A DNA stretch of 64,000 nt, from assembly GCA_039621445.1 (NCBI GenBank), contig CP154955.1, positions 38,294,944 through 38,358,943 on the forward strand, written 5' to 3'. Positions 12,697-21,979 of the stretch are shown here, in pieces. The notes beneath the pieces are model-generated. The model had not been told where the DNA came from, searched no databases, and was given only the letters and a program-made list of their open reading frames with translations. The stretch is from Euglena gracilis (lineage: Eukaryota; Euglenida; Euglenophyceae; Euglenales). How positions within the stretch are numbered: position 1 is the stretch's first letter; each line of letters starts with the position of its first letter. The translations under genes were made by a program, and so were the position numbers.

Positions 12697-13281
12697 CAGC
12701 CGATGGAACCTATTTCATCATCAGCCTGAACAGCAGCAGAGCATCCCAGCTGCTGCTGATAAAAAGCGGCACAGCCCTGGCCTCAGGACACCAACCGAGA
12801 TTCACAGTGGTACAGACAAAGCTTTCCCTGGAGAAAATGTTTGCCACGGTGGAAACGGAAGTGAAATGTCAGGAACAATCTGACACGTTCGGAAAGAATT
12901 AAGGGGGGTGGCAGAACCAGCCACGAGAACACCGATCCAGATCCAGCGACAAAAGGGGGTATGTTCGGGAGGTGAAGGAGGCTGAATTATCTTGACCCAG
13001 AAGCAAACCACCCCCACCTGCACGTTCCCGTTCCAATTCCCCAAAACCCAGACCACCAACTTCGGAAAAAGAAGGACAGCCTTCGTTCGGGTGCCCCACA
13101 ATCCCAGCTCCCAGCCCCCTACAATCAGGGACAGAATAAAAATCTGGGCAAAACTGGGCAGGATGGACCACCATGGATTACAGCAAGGAGCAAGGGAAAA
13201 TGAAAAGGCAATGGACAGGGTTCCTCTCCTGACTAAGGCAAGGGAAAGGGGTCTGGGAAGGGGAGCGGAAAGGGTAATTCA

Positions 13282-13488
13282 GTGAAAGGACAACCGTTCT
13301 GGCAGGCGACACAGAACTCTGGGAACGCCAGACAGCCCAGATACGCACCACCTCCAGATGGAGGACGGTGTTACAACTGTGAACAGCTGGGAAATTTCAA
13401 ACGGGAGTGTCCACAGCCACTGCGGTGGACATTGAAAACGGCAGCACCACAGGCTGGGCAGCAGGTTTCTGTCCAGGGGCAGAAGTGA
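13282..13488 (+). pseudogene. Nucleocapsid zinc-knuckle fragment (His replaced)
   Basis: A 68-codon frame containing CYNCEQLGNFKREC, which matches the CCHC knuckle C-x2-C-x4-H-x4-C except that the His position is Asn. Such knuckles close Gag proteins and bind genomic RNA. The lost His fits a decayed element. It lies downstream of coiled-coil and capsid-like pieces, in the expected order. Confidence 0.6.
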
Positions 13489-13784
13489 AATGGCTGCGGT
13501 ATTGAGGGAGGGAACGAGAGGGGCGTCTCTCCGAGTAAACAAACAAGACGGAGGGACAGGAAGGAGCCACTACCGCAGCAGAAACAGCGAACGGAGGGAG
13601 GTAAGGTATCCAGGGGTTCAGACCGTAAAACACAAAACAAAAACAAACAAAGACAAAACACAAAGACTTAGGTGTCACCGGAGGACGCCAGCTGCAGGTC
13701 CTGGGCGGACAGCCTCTCGTGTGATCTCCAACCAGCGGATAGTTTTATGAAAAAAAATCACCTCACATTTCGGTTTGCAACCAC

Positions 13785-14151
13785 AGGTGGATGCCTTCGA
13801 CACAGAACAGGACAAGAGGTTCCCGCTTTGGTAGGGACCAGACAGCCCAGACGGCACAGATGCCTTCCAAACAAATTGGCAGGCCAGCCTCCTTTTGATC
13901 AACGCACCGTTCGAAAAAAAAACAGAGATGGTCAAAGAAAATCAGACAGGCAATGCCCACGCGGCTTTGGTGATACCACAGTGTATACACCGAGTTTGGT
14001 ACCCACAGGCAAGGAAACTGGCTCTCATGTCCATGACTTTTTCCGCAAAAACCAATTTTTTTTGGCAGCGCCGACAGGGGTTGCAGGGAAACACAGCGGC
14101 CAGTGGAGGTGTTGCTGGCGTGTGGGCACACGAAACGTAGTGATTAACTAA
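13785..14151 (+). pseudogene. Methyltransferase/DIRS-type segment relic
   Basis: In one plus frame, with a TAG around 13830, the order of motifs is VDAF, then DAFQTNW, LLINAPFEKK and ALVIPQ. This resembles the D-x-F, DAF-W, NPPF-like and hydrophobic-strand pattern shared by phage-type adenine methyltransferases and the similar segment in DIRS-like retroelements; NPPF reads NAPF. The assignment is from pattern alone and could be wrong. It is adjacent to the cytosine-methyltransferase-like piece. Confidence 0.3.
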
Positions 14152-14218
14152 CGGGCTTCCACCAGCACATGACCCACCCGCAGCCAACGTCCAATGTCAA
14201 ACTTCGGATCAGTGCAAC

Positions 14219-14602
14219 ATGTTCCACCTTTGGAGACAGGGGAGGCGGGTGATGACCACCAGCCACTGGGAAAAACAGACCTTCTGGGGAAAAACCGAAA
14301 CTAAAAATACTGGGACTTTTCTGTGGTACCATTTCGGCGGGCCAAGCATACGAAAAAAAGGGTTTCATGTGGTGACGGTGGATCTGGACCCCAAGTGGCA
14401 GGCGGATTTTCAGGTGGATGCCTTGAAGTGGGACTACAAAAAAGTTTTGAAAACTGGGGAATTCCACACGGTGGTCTGTGGGGTTCCCTGCACGGAATTA
14501 AGCCTGGCACTCACATCCAGACGAAGACAACTGGAGAAGGGTACTTTGTTTGAAGGTATCCACCCCAAATTTTCTCCGAAATTATCCCCGAAAACTTTTT
14601 AG
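14219..14602 (+). pseudogene. DNA (cytosine) methyltransferase-like fragment
   Basis: A 127-codon frame. The first half reads as a class I SAM-dependent methyltransferase: a degenerate glycine loop (FGGPSIRK), then GFHVVTVDLDP (acidic SAM-binding strand), then WDYKKVLKTGEFHTVV and CGVPCTELSLALT, the Pro-Cys catalytic loop expected in C5-cytosine methyltransferases. The remaining C-terminal part and target-recognition domain are missing; similarity stops near 14545 and the minus-strand relic begins. Cytosine methyltransferases captured by retrotransposons are known in some algae and dinoflagellates. Here it ends a decayed Gag-bearing element. Confidence 0.5.
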
Positions 14603-14609
14603 GTCATAT

Positions 14610-15504
14610 TCCTGTCACTAATCATTCGGGTTTTTAGTTGAGAGATGTTGCCTCGTCGAGGCAGCTGCGAAATTACATCAACGTGGCAAAATGGGAGAGA
14701 TGGTAGGGGGAGGTTTCCTGGATTATTTTTCTCCAACTCAGGCCAATTTCTTTCAAACTCGGGGCATCTTGCACCAACCCAGAAAATAGAGGCTTTTCCG
14801 TTTGTCGCCAAACCTCTTGCATAATGGGGTTCAATGCTGCCATTGCCATAAGTTGCGGAGCACCTTTCCACAAAACGTTGACATGGGTTTGTTCACCCAT
14901 GCTCCCAAAATTTTTTGGGCTAGGTGCAAAAGAAAAAGGAGTGTTCATTGGCATAAAACCAGAAGGTGCCTGTGAGGGTTGAACAATTGCTTTCGGTGGA
15001 ACCAGTCTTGCAGTGGTGGTTTGAGTTGAAAAACCACCCTCCTTCGGGTTGTTCGAAAAAGCTGCACTCGAACTTTGACGCGAATAACTGGTTCCCTTCC
15101 ACAAATATTGCAACGGGGGGGGGGTCGCTATTCCCCCTTGCGTTGAATTCTCAAGGTTGCCATTTCTTCCCTCAACTTTGGAATTTAGTTTTCCAACTCC
15201 ATCACCTGTGGGGATTTTTTTTGCATAGTCCTCGGGTTTGGGGTTGGTCAGGGGATTTATGCTCTGAATGGGGTAAGCCAATTCCACGGGTTGCCTCGGC
15301 ACACCTGTGGCCACCGCTGTTGGTGCTGATTGAGGCTGCGCCATTGAAGCAGCTGTACTTGTTTAACAAGTCCACCGGGTTGAGGGCTCGGCCTCCTTTG
15401 GGGCCTGGGCCTCGGTGGGGGCCTTGGCCTCGATGGGGGCCTTGGTTTCTTGCCGAGCTTGCTGTTCCTGCACCTTGTTGACGAGGGCCCCTACAAGGCA
15501 CCCT
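14610..15504 (-). pseudogene. 3' part of minus-strand coiled-coil/Pro-rich gene, split by LTR element
   Basis: The main piece is a 223-codon ORF (14673-15344) rich in Pro, Ser, Ala and Gln with no known domain. Reading upstream on the minus strand the same frame continues through one TAA (15363-15365) into a short Ala/Glu/Lys/Pro repeat (KAPIEAKAPTEAQAPKEAE), and then, if the LTR element and one ACCCT copy are removed, directly into the frame at 29637-29915. Below 14673 a further TAA precedes a TGA near 14620. This continuity shows that the two pieces were one reading frame before insertion. Confidence 0.5.
15500..15504. other. Target-site duplication ACCCT (left)
   Basis: ACCCT immediately before the 5' LTR matches ACCCT at 29632-29636 immediately after the 3' LTR. 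Five-base duplications are typical of Ty3-like integrases. Confidence 0.85.
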
Positions 15505-15821
15505 TGTGTACCAGGCGTATGCTTCTGTCCCCTTCCGTTGAGGAAGTTAGGATGGAAGCAGATCCTATTAGGATCTCCTAATGGGTGCCCCCTTCTCTCT
15601 CCACAGGTGGTATTCTTCTTATACCTTTTTCCTTCCTTTTCCTTGGACCGGACTTGGATTTCCAGTCCGTCCTCCCTGCATTGCTCCGTGCTTTGCTTCT
15701 TGGGAAGTGGGAAAAGGGTTTTTACTGTTACTCTGATTTTCAGTTCCCAAGTAGGTGCGCCAAGGCGAAAGCGAAGGCTTTTGGGAATTGGGAAAGGGGA
15801 ATTGGGAATCAGACGTACACT
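15505..15821 (+). repeat. 5' LTR (317 bp)
   Basis: Starts TGTGTACCAGG and ends GACGTACACT; the ends are a near-inverted repeat (TGTGTAC / GTACACT). Same length as the 3' LTR and no mismatch seen by eye. It holds the palindrome AGATCCTA-T-TAGGATCT at 15560-15576, a candidate promoter element. The 3' end touches the primer-binding site. Confidence 0.92.
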
Positions 15822-15833
15822 TGGTAGCAGATT
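15822..15833 (+). other. Primer-binding site, initiator tRNA-Met-like
   Basis: TGGTAGCAGATT follows the LTR with no gap. Its first 10 bases complement the 3' end of animal-type initiator tRNA-Met (…TGCTACCA). Downstream GATCCTA extends the partial match toward the T arm. Confidence 0.75.
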
Positions 15834-15884
15834 AGGTCACGATCCTACACATACAGCCCATACAGAAAGAAACGCTATCAAGTA

Positions 15885-15917
15885 TTACACTTGGTAGCAG
15901 ATTGGTTCGATCCTACG
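15885..15917 (+). repeat. Second primer-site-like copy
   Basis: TTACACTTGGTAGCAGATT recurs 70 bp after the first site and is followed by GGTTCGATCCTAC. Its complement reads like the T arm and acceptor 3' strand of a tRNA. The first copy has AGGTCACGATCCTAC at the same place. It may be a duplicated primer site left by an earlier aberrant reverse-transcription event. Confidence 0.6.
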
Positions 15918-16105
15918 CTGACTGGCAGCGGAGAGCCCCTGCACCGTTATTACACGGTCGCAGCGTCAGATCCCGGCTTCTAGTCAACGTCTAAGCAGAC
16001 GAGCAGGCTCCGGAAGGTTCTGTACGGTATTACCCGTTACAGCCCCTCTGGTGCCAGCACAACTGCTTAGTTTTGTGGGTTTTTGCTGTTTTTGTCATCA
16101 GAAAG

Positions 16106-17344
16106 ATGCAAAGCACAGGCCCCAACCATCAATTCAATTATGCCTTATTACAGGCATCATTGCAAGACATTGACCAAGAAAATGGGGATTGGAAGCTTTT
16201 ATGTGAAAGTGCTTCCAGTTCCCACGCCGATGAGGCACAATTGATTCAATTGTCACAATTGCAACATTTGTCATCATTGACAGTGGTCGGCGATGAGCCC
16301 GCCACATCATTGGCTTCAGAGGCTAATGCGGCCTCTTCCGCACTCACCTTGCCACAACGGGGGTATTCGCCTCTGTCTGCGGCAACGGTGCAGCTGCGCA
16401 CACCGGAGAGACCCGTGGTGATTCCGCCACCGGGCTTCTCTGGTGATGGTGGGTTGGAGACCCCGTGTTTCTTTCAACCACCACCCACTCTTCCACCGGC
16501 AAGCCCTTACAGAGCTTTGCCACCACCCCCCGATATCGGGTGCTATCCCGTACTACCTTGGCAACCGGAGACTCGCCTCGTGGTGCCGGAATTCTCCGGT
16601 ACATCCCAACCCATGGATGACTATGGGAAGGGAACTGGTGAGCTCCTCACTGCTGAGGATGTGCAGGATATTGTTGCTCGGCTTCCAGGGGATCACCCCC
16701 TTGTGAGGCAGTTCAACCATGTGCAACAATGCGTTGCAGAGTGTGCAACCGCATTGAACAAAGTGCTTCAGTTTGATGAGGACAACCAGAAACATGTCTT
16801 CACCAAGCTGGAACACTGCTGGAATTACTTGCAGGAAGTTGGCAGATATTGCCAGAGGAACTTCGAAAGTGCGGGTATTGACCTTGCAAACTTTCGGGAA
16901 ACCTTTGACAGAATATGCCAACAGCTCCCGCAAAACTTCCGGCAAATTAGTGAATGCATGCATGAAGCGGAAACGCGGAATGACTCCAAGTTTCTGCACT
17001 TGCATGGCTCACTACAACAGTTATCGGGACAAATGGAGTCCTGTTCATCTGCGTTGTTGCATTTGCAACAACAGTTGCATGCACGAGATTCCTCGTCTGC
17101 AACATCCAGCAGTGGTGGATTTGTGTCTATGGACCATTTCACCACATTGTCCGCAACTTTCCATGAATCGCAACACCGCATTATGCAGTTGTGCGATGAA
17201 ACGGAAAAGTTTCGGCAATTCCAGTCACAAGCCAACGAGAATTTGCTCCCCACACGTATGTGCGGCAGTTGGAGGAGCGACTTTCCCGTTTGGAGCAGAA
17301 AACCTGCTATTGTGACGCGAATCGGGTTGGATTATCCAATCTGA
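16106..17344 (+). CDS. gag: Gag N-terminal part (frame 2), LTR element
   Basis: The ATG at 16106 is preferred over the non-ATG start at 16073. The protein begins with a Gln/Ser-rich stretch, then a Pro-rich segment (about residues 95-170), then predicted helices and coiled coil (about 180-390) with frequent Cys, His and Gln. It has no recognised domain. At the 3' end this frame overlaps the next ORF by over 80 bp. The coiled coil continues smoothly if the ribosome moves back one base near the CCCC at 17248-17251, after which frame 2 loses its coiled-coil character and stops at TGA. Gag is therefore either made by -1 frameshifting or this copy has lost one C. Confidence 0.75.
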   Translation: MQSTGPNHQFNYALLQASLQDIDQENGDWKLLCESASSSHADEAQLIQLSQLQHLSSLTVVGDEPATSLASEANAASSALTLPQRGYSPLSAATVQLRTPERPVVIPPPGFSGDGGLETPCFFQPPPTLPPASPYRALPPPPDIGCYPVLPWQPETRLVVPEFSGTSQPMDDYGKGTGELLTAEDVQDIVARLPGDHPLVRQFNHVQQCVAECATALNKVLQFDEDNQKHVFTKLEHCWNYLQEVGRYCQRNFESAGIDLANFRETFDRICQQLPQNFRQISECMHEAETRNDSKFLHLHGSLQQLSGQMESCSSALLHLQQQLHARDSSSATSSSGGFVSMDHFTTLSATFHESQHRIMQLCDETEKFRQFQSQANENLLPTRMCGSWRSDFPVWSRKPAIVTRIGLDYPI

Positions 17345-19968
17345 GCGCGAAAGTGGCGGAAATGGCACAACGGCAGGATTCCCTGCAGTTGCAGTTGCAA
17401 TCCGACATTGGCGGGATTAACTCGGCCATTGCGGGTTTGCAACAAAGCTATTCCGCACTTTCCCACCGAGTTCCGGACATTAGCGGCATTCAGACTGCTA
17501 TTGGGGAACTCCAGACCCGGTATGCATCGGTGTCTACCAAAATAACGGAAATGCAGTCTCTACCTGCAGGTTCCAGTTCTCGGATTACCGAGAACCCTGA
17601 TTTCCAGGCATTTTATGACAAAATGCTCACTAACAATCAGGAAACCTTGCAAGATTTCTGCAACAGCCTATTACGGCTTGAGGAATCGGTGAATCGGAAT
17701 GCCCGATCCACGCAAAGTGAGATTACCAGGTTGGATGAGCGAATTTCCGCGTTGTTGGATAACCCACAACCTGGAAATTTGCCCATGGGTACCACAACCG
17801 TGTTGTCGGATAACCCTGCACCGGTTGCACCCACCACCACACCAACCAAGATGACATCACCTTTGCAGATTCTCTCAAATGCTGTAAAAGCATTAATGGG
17901 ACAACTCCAATTATTGGATAAGTCTCACGGAAAACTTGTCCAAGATGTTACCGGAATTTCCGAAAGGATTCCGCACTTGGATGACTTTTCCCGTTACCGC
18001 AAGCGTATTCGCGCTTTGGAGGATGAAGTTGACCGTATTTGCGGCCAACTCCAACTCGTTGAGCATTTGGAGCAAAGTGTGCATGACTTGTCTGTGGGTT
18101 TGGATAATGTGTCCAACCAACAGCGGGTTTCACACCGCAATTCGGCAGTATGCATTGCCGAAGATGCGCCAGATGCTCCAGATTCGCGTTTCCACAACCC
18201 GAATCTGGGTGCACATGCACCACCACCACCCGTGTCCCGAGTGTCACAATCCGCGATTCCGCGAATTGTGCCACCATTGGCCTTGCCCACAACTCAAAAC
18301 CAGTTTTCGGATGAATTTCCCATTACGGGAACCGAATTTTCGGAAAACACGGCGATTCCGCCAAGTCTCCACCAAGAAATCCATCATTCCATGCTTGTGC
18401 GTGGAATGAGCCAAACCCGTACACCGGGAGTGGGTCACATGTTGCATGCGCGACATACTCCCACACCGGAGTGTCCCCCTATTACGGGTGACCAACAGGG
18501 TTTGCGACCGGATTTCCGGTACCAGGATTCACCTTCACCAGAAATTTCGCGATTCCGACAAGAATCCGGAAAGGATACGCTTGGTGCTCGAGCGTACCCG
18601 GGCCCGAATCCACGGAATACCACCGAGGGCCAACGGGTTTTTCAGAAAGACTTCAAGGGCACCATCGCAATCGCGAATAAGGTGAAACCCCAATGGGACG
18701 GTGATCCAACCACATGGAGACAGTTTTTTCGGGACTGGGAGTACTACTGGGCATTGAAAGGGCCAACCCAGGACACAAACCCGGAGGTGATCAAGATGGA
18801 ATTCATCGATTGCCTCCCTAGGGATGAGAAGGAGCGCGCGCGACAACTCGTCATTCGCTACCGCGTTTCCTTTGATGACCTGGTGGAGCAATACGCTTCC
18901 ACCAGTTCAAGTTTGGTCGCTAGGATTACCCTGGAGACCAAGTGGCGGCAATGCGCCCCACCCGATCGCAAATGGAAGTCCATTGACCTTTGGTATGCCA
19001 AATGGTTAGGACTTGCTGCTGAAGTGGATGAACTCAGTGAAAAGCAAATGCGCGAACAGTTTGACGCTGTTCTCATGCATTTCACGCCTAGCCTCATCAA
19101 GGATATCCATCGTGAGGAGTTGGCGGGTAATGCAATGACTCTTGACCAACGCTGGAACTACGTTTCCAAGCAATTGAAGCTATCACAGCTTCTTGGTCAG
19201 ATTCAGTCCGCGTATACCGCACACCCAACCGCAGGATTACCGGCTGGTTCGGTGAACGCATTGCAAAAATCACCGGTTTCACCCACTTCACCAACCACGG
19301 GATCGAAAACGCGATACCCGCGTTCTTCGGACCAAGCCACGGATAAAGTGTGCTTTTTGTGCAACAAACCGGGACATATGTCTCGGGAGTGCCCTAATCC
19401 TGAAGCGCGAAAGCGTATTCAGAGTCCGCGGGGCTCGACCTCATCACGAGGTTCGGGTTCCTCCGCATTTTCACCTCAATCGGGCAATTCACGGTCATCG
19501 GGTCCCCGTTCCGGTGGTATTAGCCCCCGGATCCCGTTCCGCGATGAGCGGAAACACGGTACCCCTCGGGGTAGGTCACCCGGTGCCCCGGCCAAGAAGC
19601 GTGATTCTCATCGCGAGACATCGCGATCGCGTTCGCGAAGCGGATCATCTTCTTCGCGATCCTCATCGGGAAAACCCCGATACACCGGTCATGGTCGACG
19701 GGATACCCGGTCACCACGACGGTTTGACGGGAAATCGGGAAACCGATCCCCCCGTTATCCAGATTCGCGACACAAATCTCGGTGTTCGCTTTGTGGATCG
19801 AGTGATCACCACTCATCCAAATGTCCGCGTTCTCGTTCTCCCCGCCCTGGCCAACGTCATCGCGGTATGAATCGCGGTGACAAGGGTCACTCCTCCAACC
19901 GCCATAAAGTCGGTTTCAAGATATCTTGTTTGGAGGATGACACCCCGGCTTCGGGCAGGGAGGGTTGA
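17260..19968 (+). CDS. gag: Gag: coiled coil, capsid, two CCHC zinc knuckles
   Basis: A 902-codon frame opening after TGA at 17197 and read from a GTG at 17260; there may be no true start if it is entered by frameshift. Order: coiled coil (about 1-280), Pro/Ser-rich linker (280-460), Ty3-type Gag capsid region beginning near 465 (WRQFFRDWEYYWAL, later MREQFDAVLMHFTP), knuckle 1 near residue 697 (CFLCNKPGHMSREC, perfect CCHC), an Arg/Ser/Gly-rich stretch with RS dipeptides, knuckle 2 near residue 839 (CSLCGSSDHHSSKC, CCHC). Ends in TGA. Gag forms the particle and packages RNA. At over 1200 residues when joined to the upstream ORF it is unusually large because of the long coiled coil. Confidence 0.9.
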   Translation: MRQLEERLSRLEQKTCYCDANRVGLSNLSAKVAEMAQRQDSLQLQLQSDIGGINSAIAGLQQSYSALSHRVPDISGIQTAIGELQTRYASVSTKITEMQSLPAGSSSRITENPDFQAFYDKMLTNNQETLQDFCNSLLRLEESVNRNARSTQSEITRLDERISALLDNPQPGNLPMGTTTVLSDNPAPVAPTTTPTKMTSPLQILSNAVKALMGQLQLLDKSHGKLVQDVTGISERIPHLDDFSRYRKRIRALEDEVDRICGQLQLVEHLEQSVHDLSVGLDNVSNQQRVSHRNSAVCIAEDAPDAPDSRFHNPNLGAHAPPPPVSRVSQSAIPRIVPPLALPTTQNQFSDEFPITGTEFSENTAIPPSLHQEIHHSMLVRGMSQTRTPGVGHMLHARHTPTPECPPITGDQQGLRPDFRYQDSPSPEISRFRQESGKDTLGARAYPGPNPRNTTEGQRVFQKDFKGTIAIANKVKPQWDGDPTTWRQFFRDWEYYWALKGPTQDTNPEVIKMEFIDCLPRDEKERARQLVIRYRVSFDDLVEQYASTSSSLVARITLETKWRQCAPPDRKWKSIDLWYAKWLGLAAEVDELSEKQMREQFDAVLMHFTPSLIKDIHREELAGNAMTLDQRWNYVSKQLKLSQLLGQIQSAYTAHPTAGLPAGSVNALQKSPVSPTSPTTGSKTRYPRSSDQATDKVCFLCNKPGHMSRECPNPEARKRIQSPRGSTSSRGSGSSAFSPQSGNSRSSGPRSGGISPRIPFRDERKHGTPRGRSPGAPAKKRDSHRETSRSRSRSGSSSSRSSSGKPRYTGHGRRDTRSPRRFDGKSGNRSPRYPDSRHKSRCSLCGSSDHHSSKCPRSRSPRPGQRHRGMNRGDKGHSSNRHKVGFKISCLEDDTPASGREG

Positions 19969-20125
19969 GACCACGGATACCGATTTCGACGAGGCCCGCA
20001 TGGCGGTGCGCACGTTGAAATCCGTTTATACCTCTAAAAGGCCCATAGCCGGCTATTCGGCCGGTTCGGACCTGGAGTAGGGGAGCCCGAGGTCCGAGGG
20101 CACGGACCTCTGGGCTGATGAACAG

Positions 20126-20773
20126 ATGGAGGTAGGACCTGATCAACCCTGCCCCCCCTGCCCATCTGCCTTCCTGGTCGGTACCTGGAAAATTTTCGGG
20201 TCCCCCACCCCCCACTCCAACTTTCCGCTCGGAATGTTGTGCAAAGTAGGAAAGGGTTCATGGGAAAGCTGGCAAGAAAACGTATTTTCGCCAGACCCTT
20301 CACTTTGCTTACCCCCCATGGAACTTTTGGTCCAAGCGGAAATCAAAATCCAAAATTTTTGTGCAAAAGTCAAAATTCTCATTGACACTGGTTGTCGCAT
20401 TGCACTACTTTTTCGGTTCGGGTTGATACCAACCCCCCTCTTGGTGAAAGCCAAGAAGCCGATCAAAATTACGACGGCTGACAACACCCCCATGTGTCGT
20501 AATGCCTTGGCATGCCTTTTGTACATTGTCCTATACCTCATCCACAAGCGGCACTCACACCCCCCCCAACCGCAAAATTTTCCGGATACCTGGGTATACG
20601 TATCCGTAATCCATTGTTATGACGTAATCCTGGGATACCCCTTTTTACGTCAGCACCGGCTGGTAGTGGATTGCCACTCCCACGGTTTGCGATCATCATC
20701 CTCATTGCCCCCCAAACCTTCATCACCCTGTGGCGTCAACCGCGACACATTTTTTCCACACCGTTTCGAATAA
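20126..20773 (+). CDS. Retroviral-type aspartic protease
   Basis: 215-codon frame. Residues 85-90 read LIDTGC, the catalytic Asp-Thr-Gly loop, within KILIDTGCRIALLF. About 80 residues later comes DVILGYPFLRQH, the usual hydrophobic-hydrophobic-Gly strand near the end of retropepsins. One such half-domain is expected because the enzyme works as a dimer to cut Gag-Pol. It lies in a different frame from Gag (frame 2 versus frame 1), 157 bp downstream of the Gag stop. The frame stops at TAA, beyond which the reading is again protein-like to a TGA at about 20962. The N-terminal 50 residues are probably not native. Confidence 0.75.
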   Translation: MEVGPDQPCPPCPSAFLVGTWKIFGSPTPHSNFPLGMLCKVGKGSWESWQENVFSPDPSLCLPPMELLVQAEIKIQNFCAKVKILIDTGCRIALLFRFGLIPTPLLVKAKKPIKITTADNTPMCRNALACLLYIVLYLIHKRHSHPPQPQNFPDTWVYVSVIHCYDVILGYPFLRQHRLVVDCHSHGLRSSSSLPPKPSSPCGVNRDTFFPHRFE

Positions 20774-20900
20774 CTTTACCCCCTTTACCACAACCACACC
20801 CCAAACCATGTGTCATTCCGAAACCCCTGCCCATTGAACTGGCAAAATCGCTCGATCGACATGCACGGAAACCCTCACTCCGCGAACAATTTTTCACGAG

Positions 20901-21284
20901 ATGAGGTGCAGCGGAAAGCTATGGACCCACCTGCCAAACCCGCTTCCGCAAGAGAGCAGTGAAGACGATGGTGAATTCGCTGATCGAGTGGTGAAACAGA
21001 CCGGTTGTGTATCTTTTGTCGAGTGTCCAGCTGACCAATCCCCTTCCACCAATCGTATCGTTTTCAATCATCTACACCCCCCCATCTGTCAACAAATCAT
21101 CCAATGTTTACAAACGACCAACCAACATGCGACCATCGGACCACTACTCCCTCCCACTTCCCAATGTCGGGCTGTATCGAGATGGAATTTCCGCCCGCCA
21201 AATTTCGATTGTGGGGTCCAAAATGCACCTGATTTCGCAATGCACTGTGCTTGCGGATCGCATCCGCGTACAAGGTGCTTTTGA
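20901..21284 (+). pseudogene. Pol middle region, unrecognised (frame A)
   Basis: 127-codon frame with protein-like composition (many Cys, Pro, His; FADRVVKQTGCVSFVECPA). It follows the protease reading with a frame change at about 20960. Reverse transcriptase is expected here in a Ty3-like pol, but I cannot find LPQG, YxDD or other RT motifs. Confidence 0.35.
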
Positions 21285-21682
21285 AAGAGGTTTGCCTTTT
21301 TTTTTTTGGGAGCGAAATCCGTGAAACATCGGGCACCTCCCCCCACCTCCATCGGGCATTTGGGACTGGGTATGAACCCACGCAACCCTCAAAATTGGAC
21401 TTGCCCCTCGGGAGTTGGGCGACATACACGTATGTCCCCCTTGATATGTTTGGCGATTAAATGCGGCTCTGTGGCTTTCTTACAGGAAGCTCAGCGACAT
21501 ACGGTTCGGGAAAAGACAAATTCTCCAATTACCGTAGTTTGGGGAATGGTTCGATCATGCGCGGTTCTGATCCCCAGCCATGTCCGTTGGAAGATGCGCA
21601 TTTCCACATAAGGGTGGTAGTTTATACCCCGATATTGATCCTCGCCGACCCCCGTATTATCCTGGTGAACGGTGCTGTGTGA
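21251..21682 (+). pseudogene. Pol middle region, unrecognised (frame B)
   Basis: 69 codons, one TAA (21458-21460), then 73 more codons in the same frame to a TGA. Composition is protein-like (SWATYTYVPLDMFGD, later HIRVVVYTPILILADPRI) but no RT, RNase H or other family was recognised. It may be scrambled RT/RNase H sequence. Confidence 0.35.
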
Positions 21683-21979
21683 TGCACTCATGGCACCATG
21701 AGGCTGACCAGTTGGTGGAGATCCCGCGCGGAACGCGATGACCTCCTCATACCCGGATCCTATGCGCCATTGTTTCACCATGCGTATCCCGTGTTTCATT
21801 GTGGGATTACGCCCCTGATGTACCCCATTTTTTGATGGGATTATTTGTGATATATTATACCATTTAAAGAATCTTTTTCATTGCGGCTTATTTTTGACGC
21901 ATTCGGATATATTGTATACCCACAGACCTGGTATGATGGATTTTGAGCTATCACCCCCACACCCTCACGCATTTCACTA

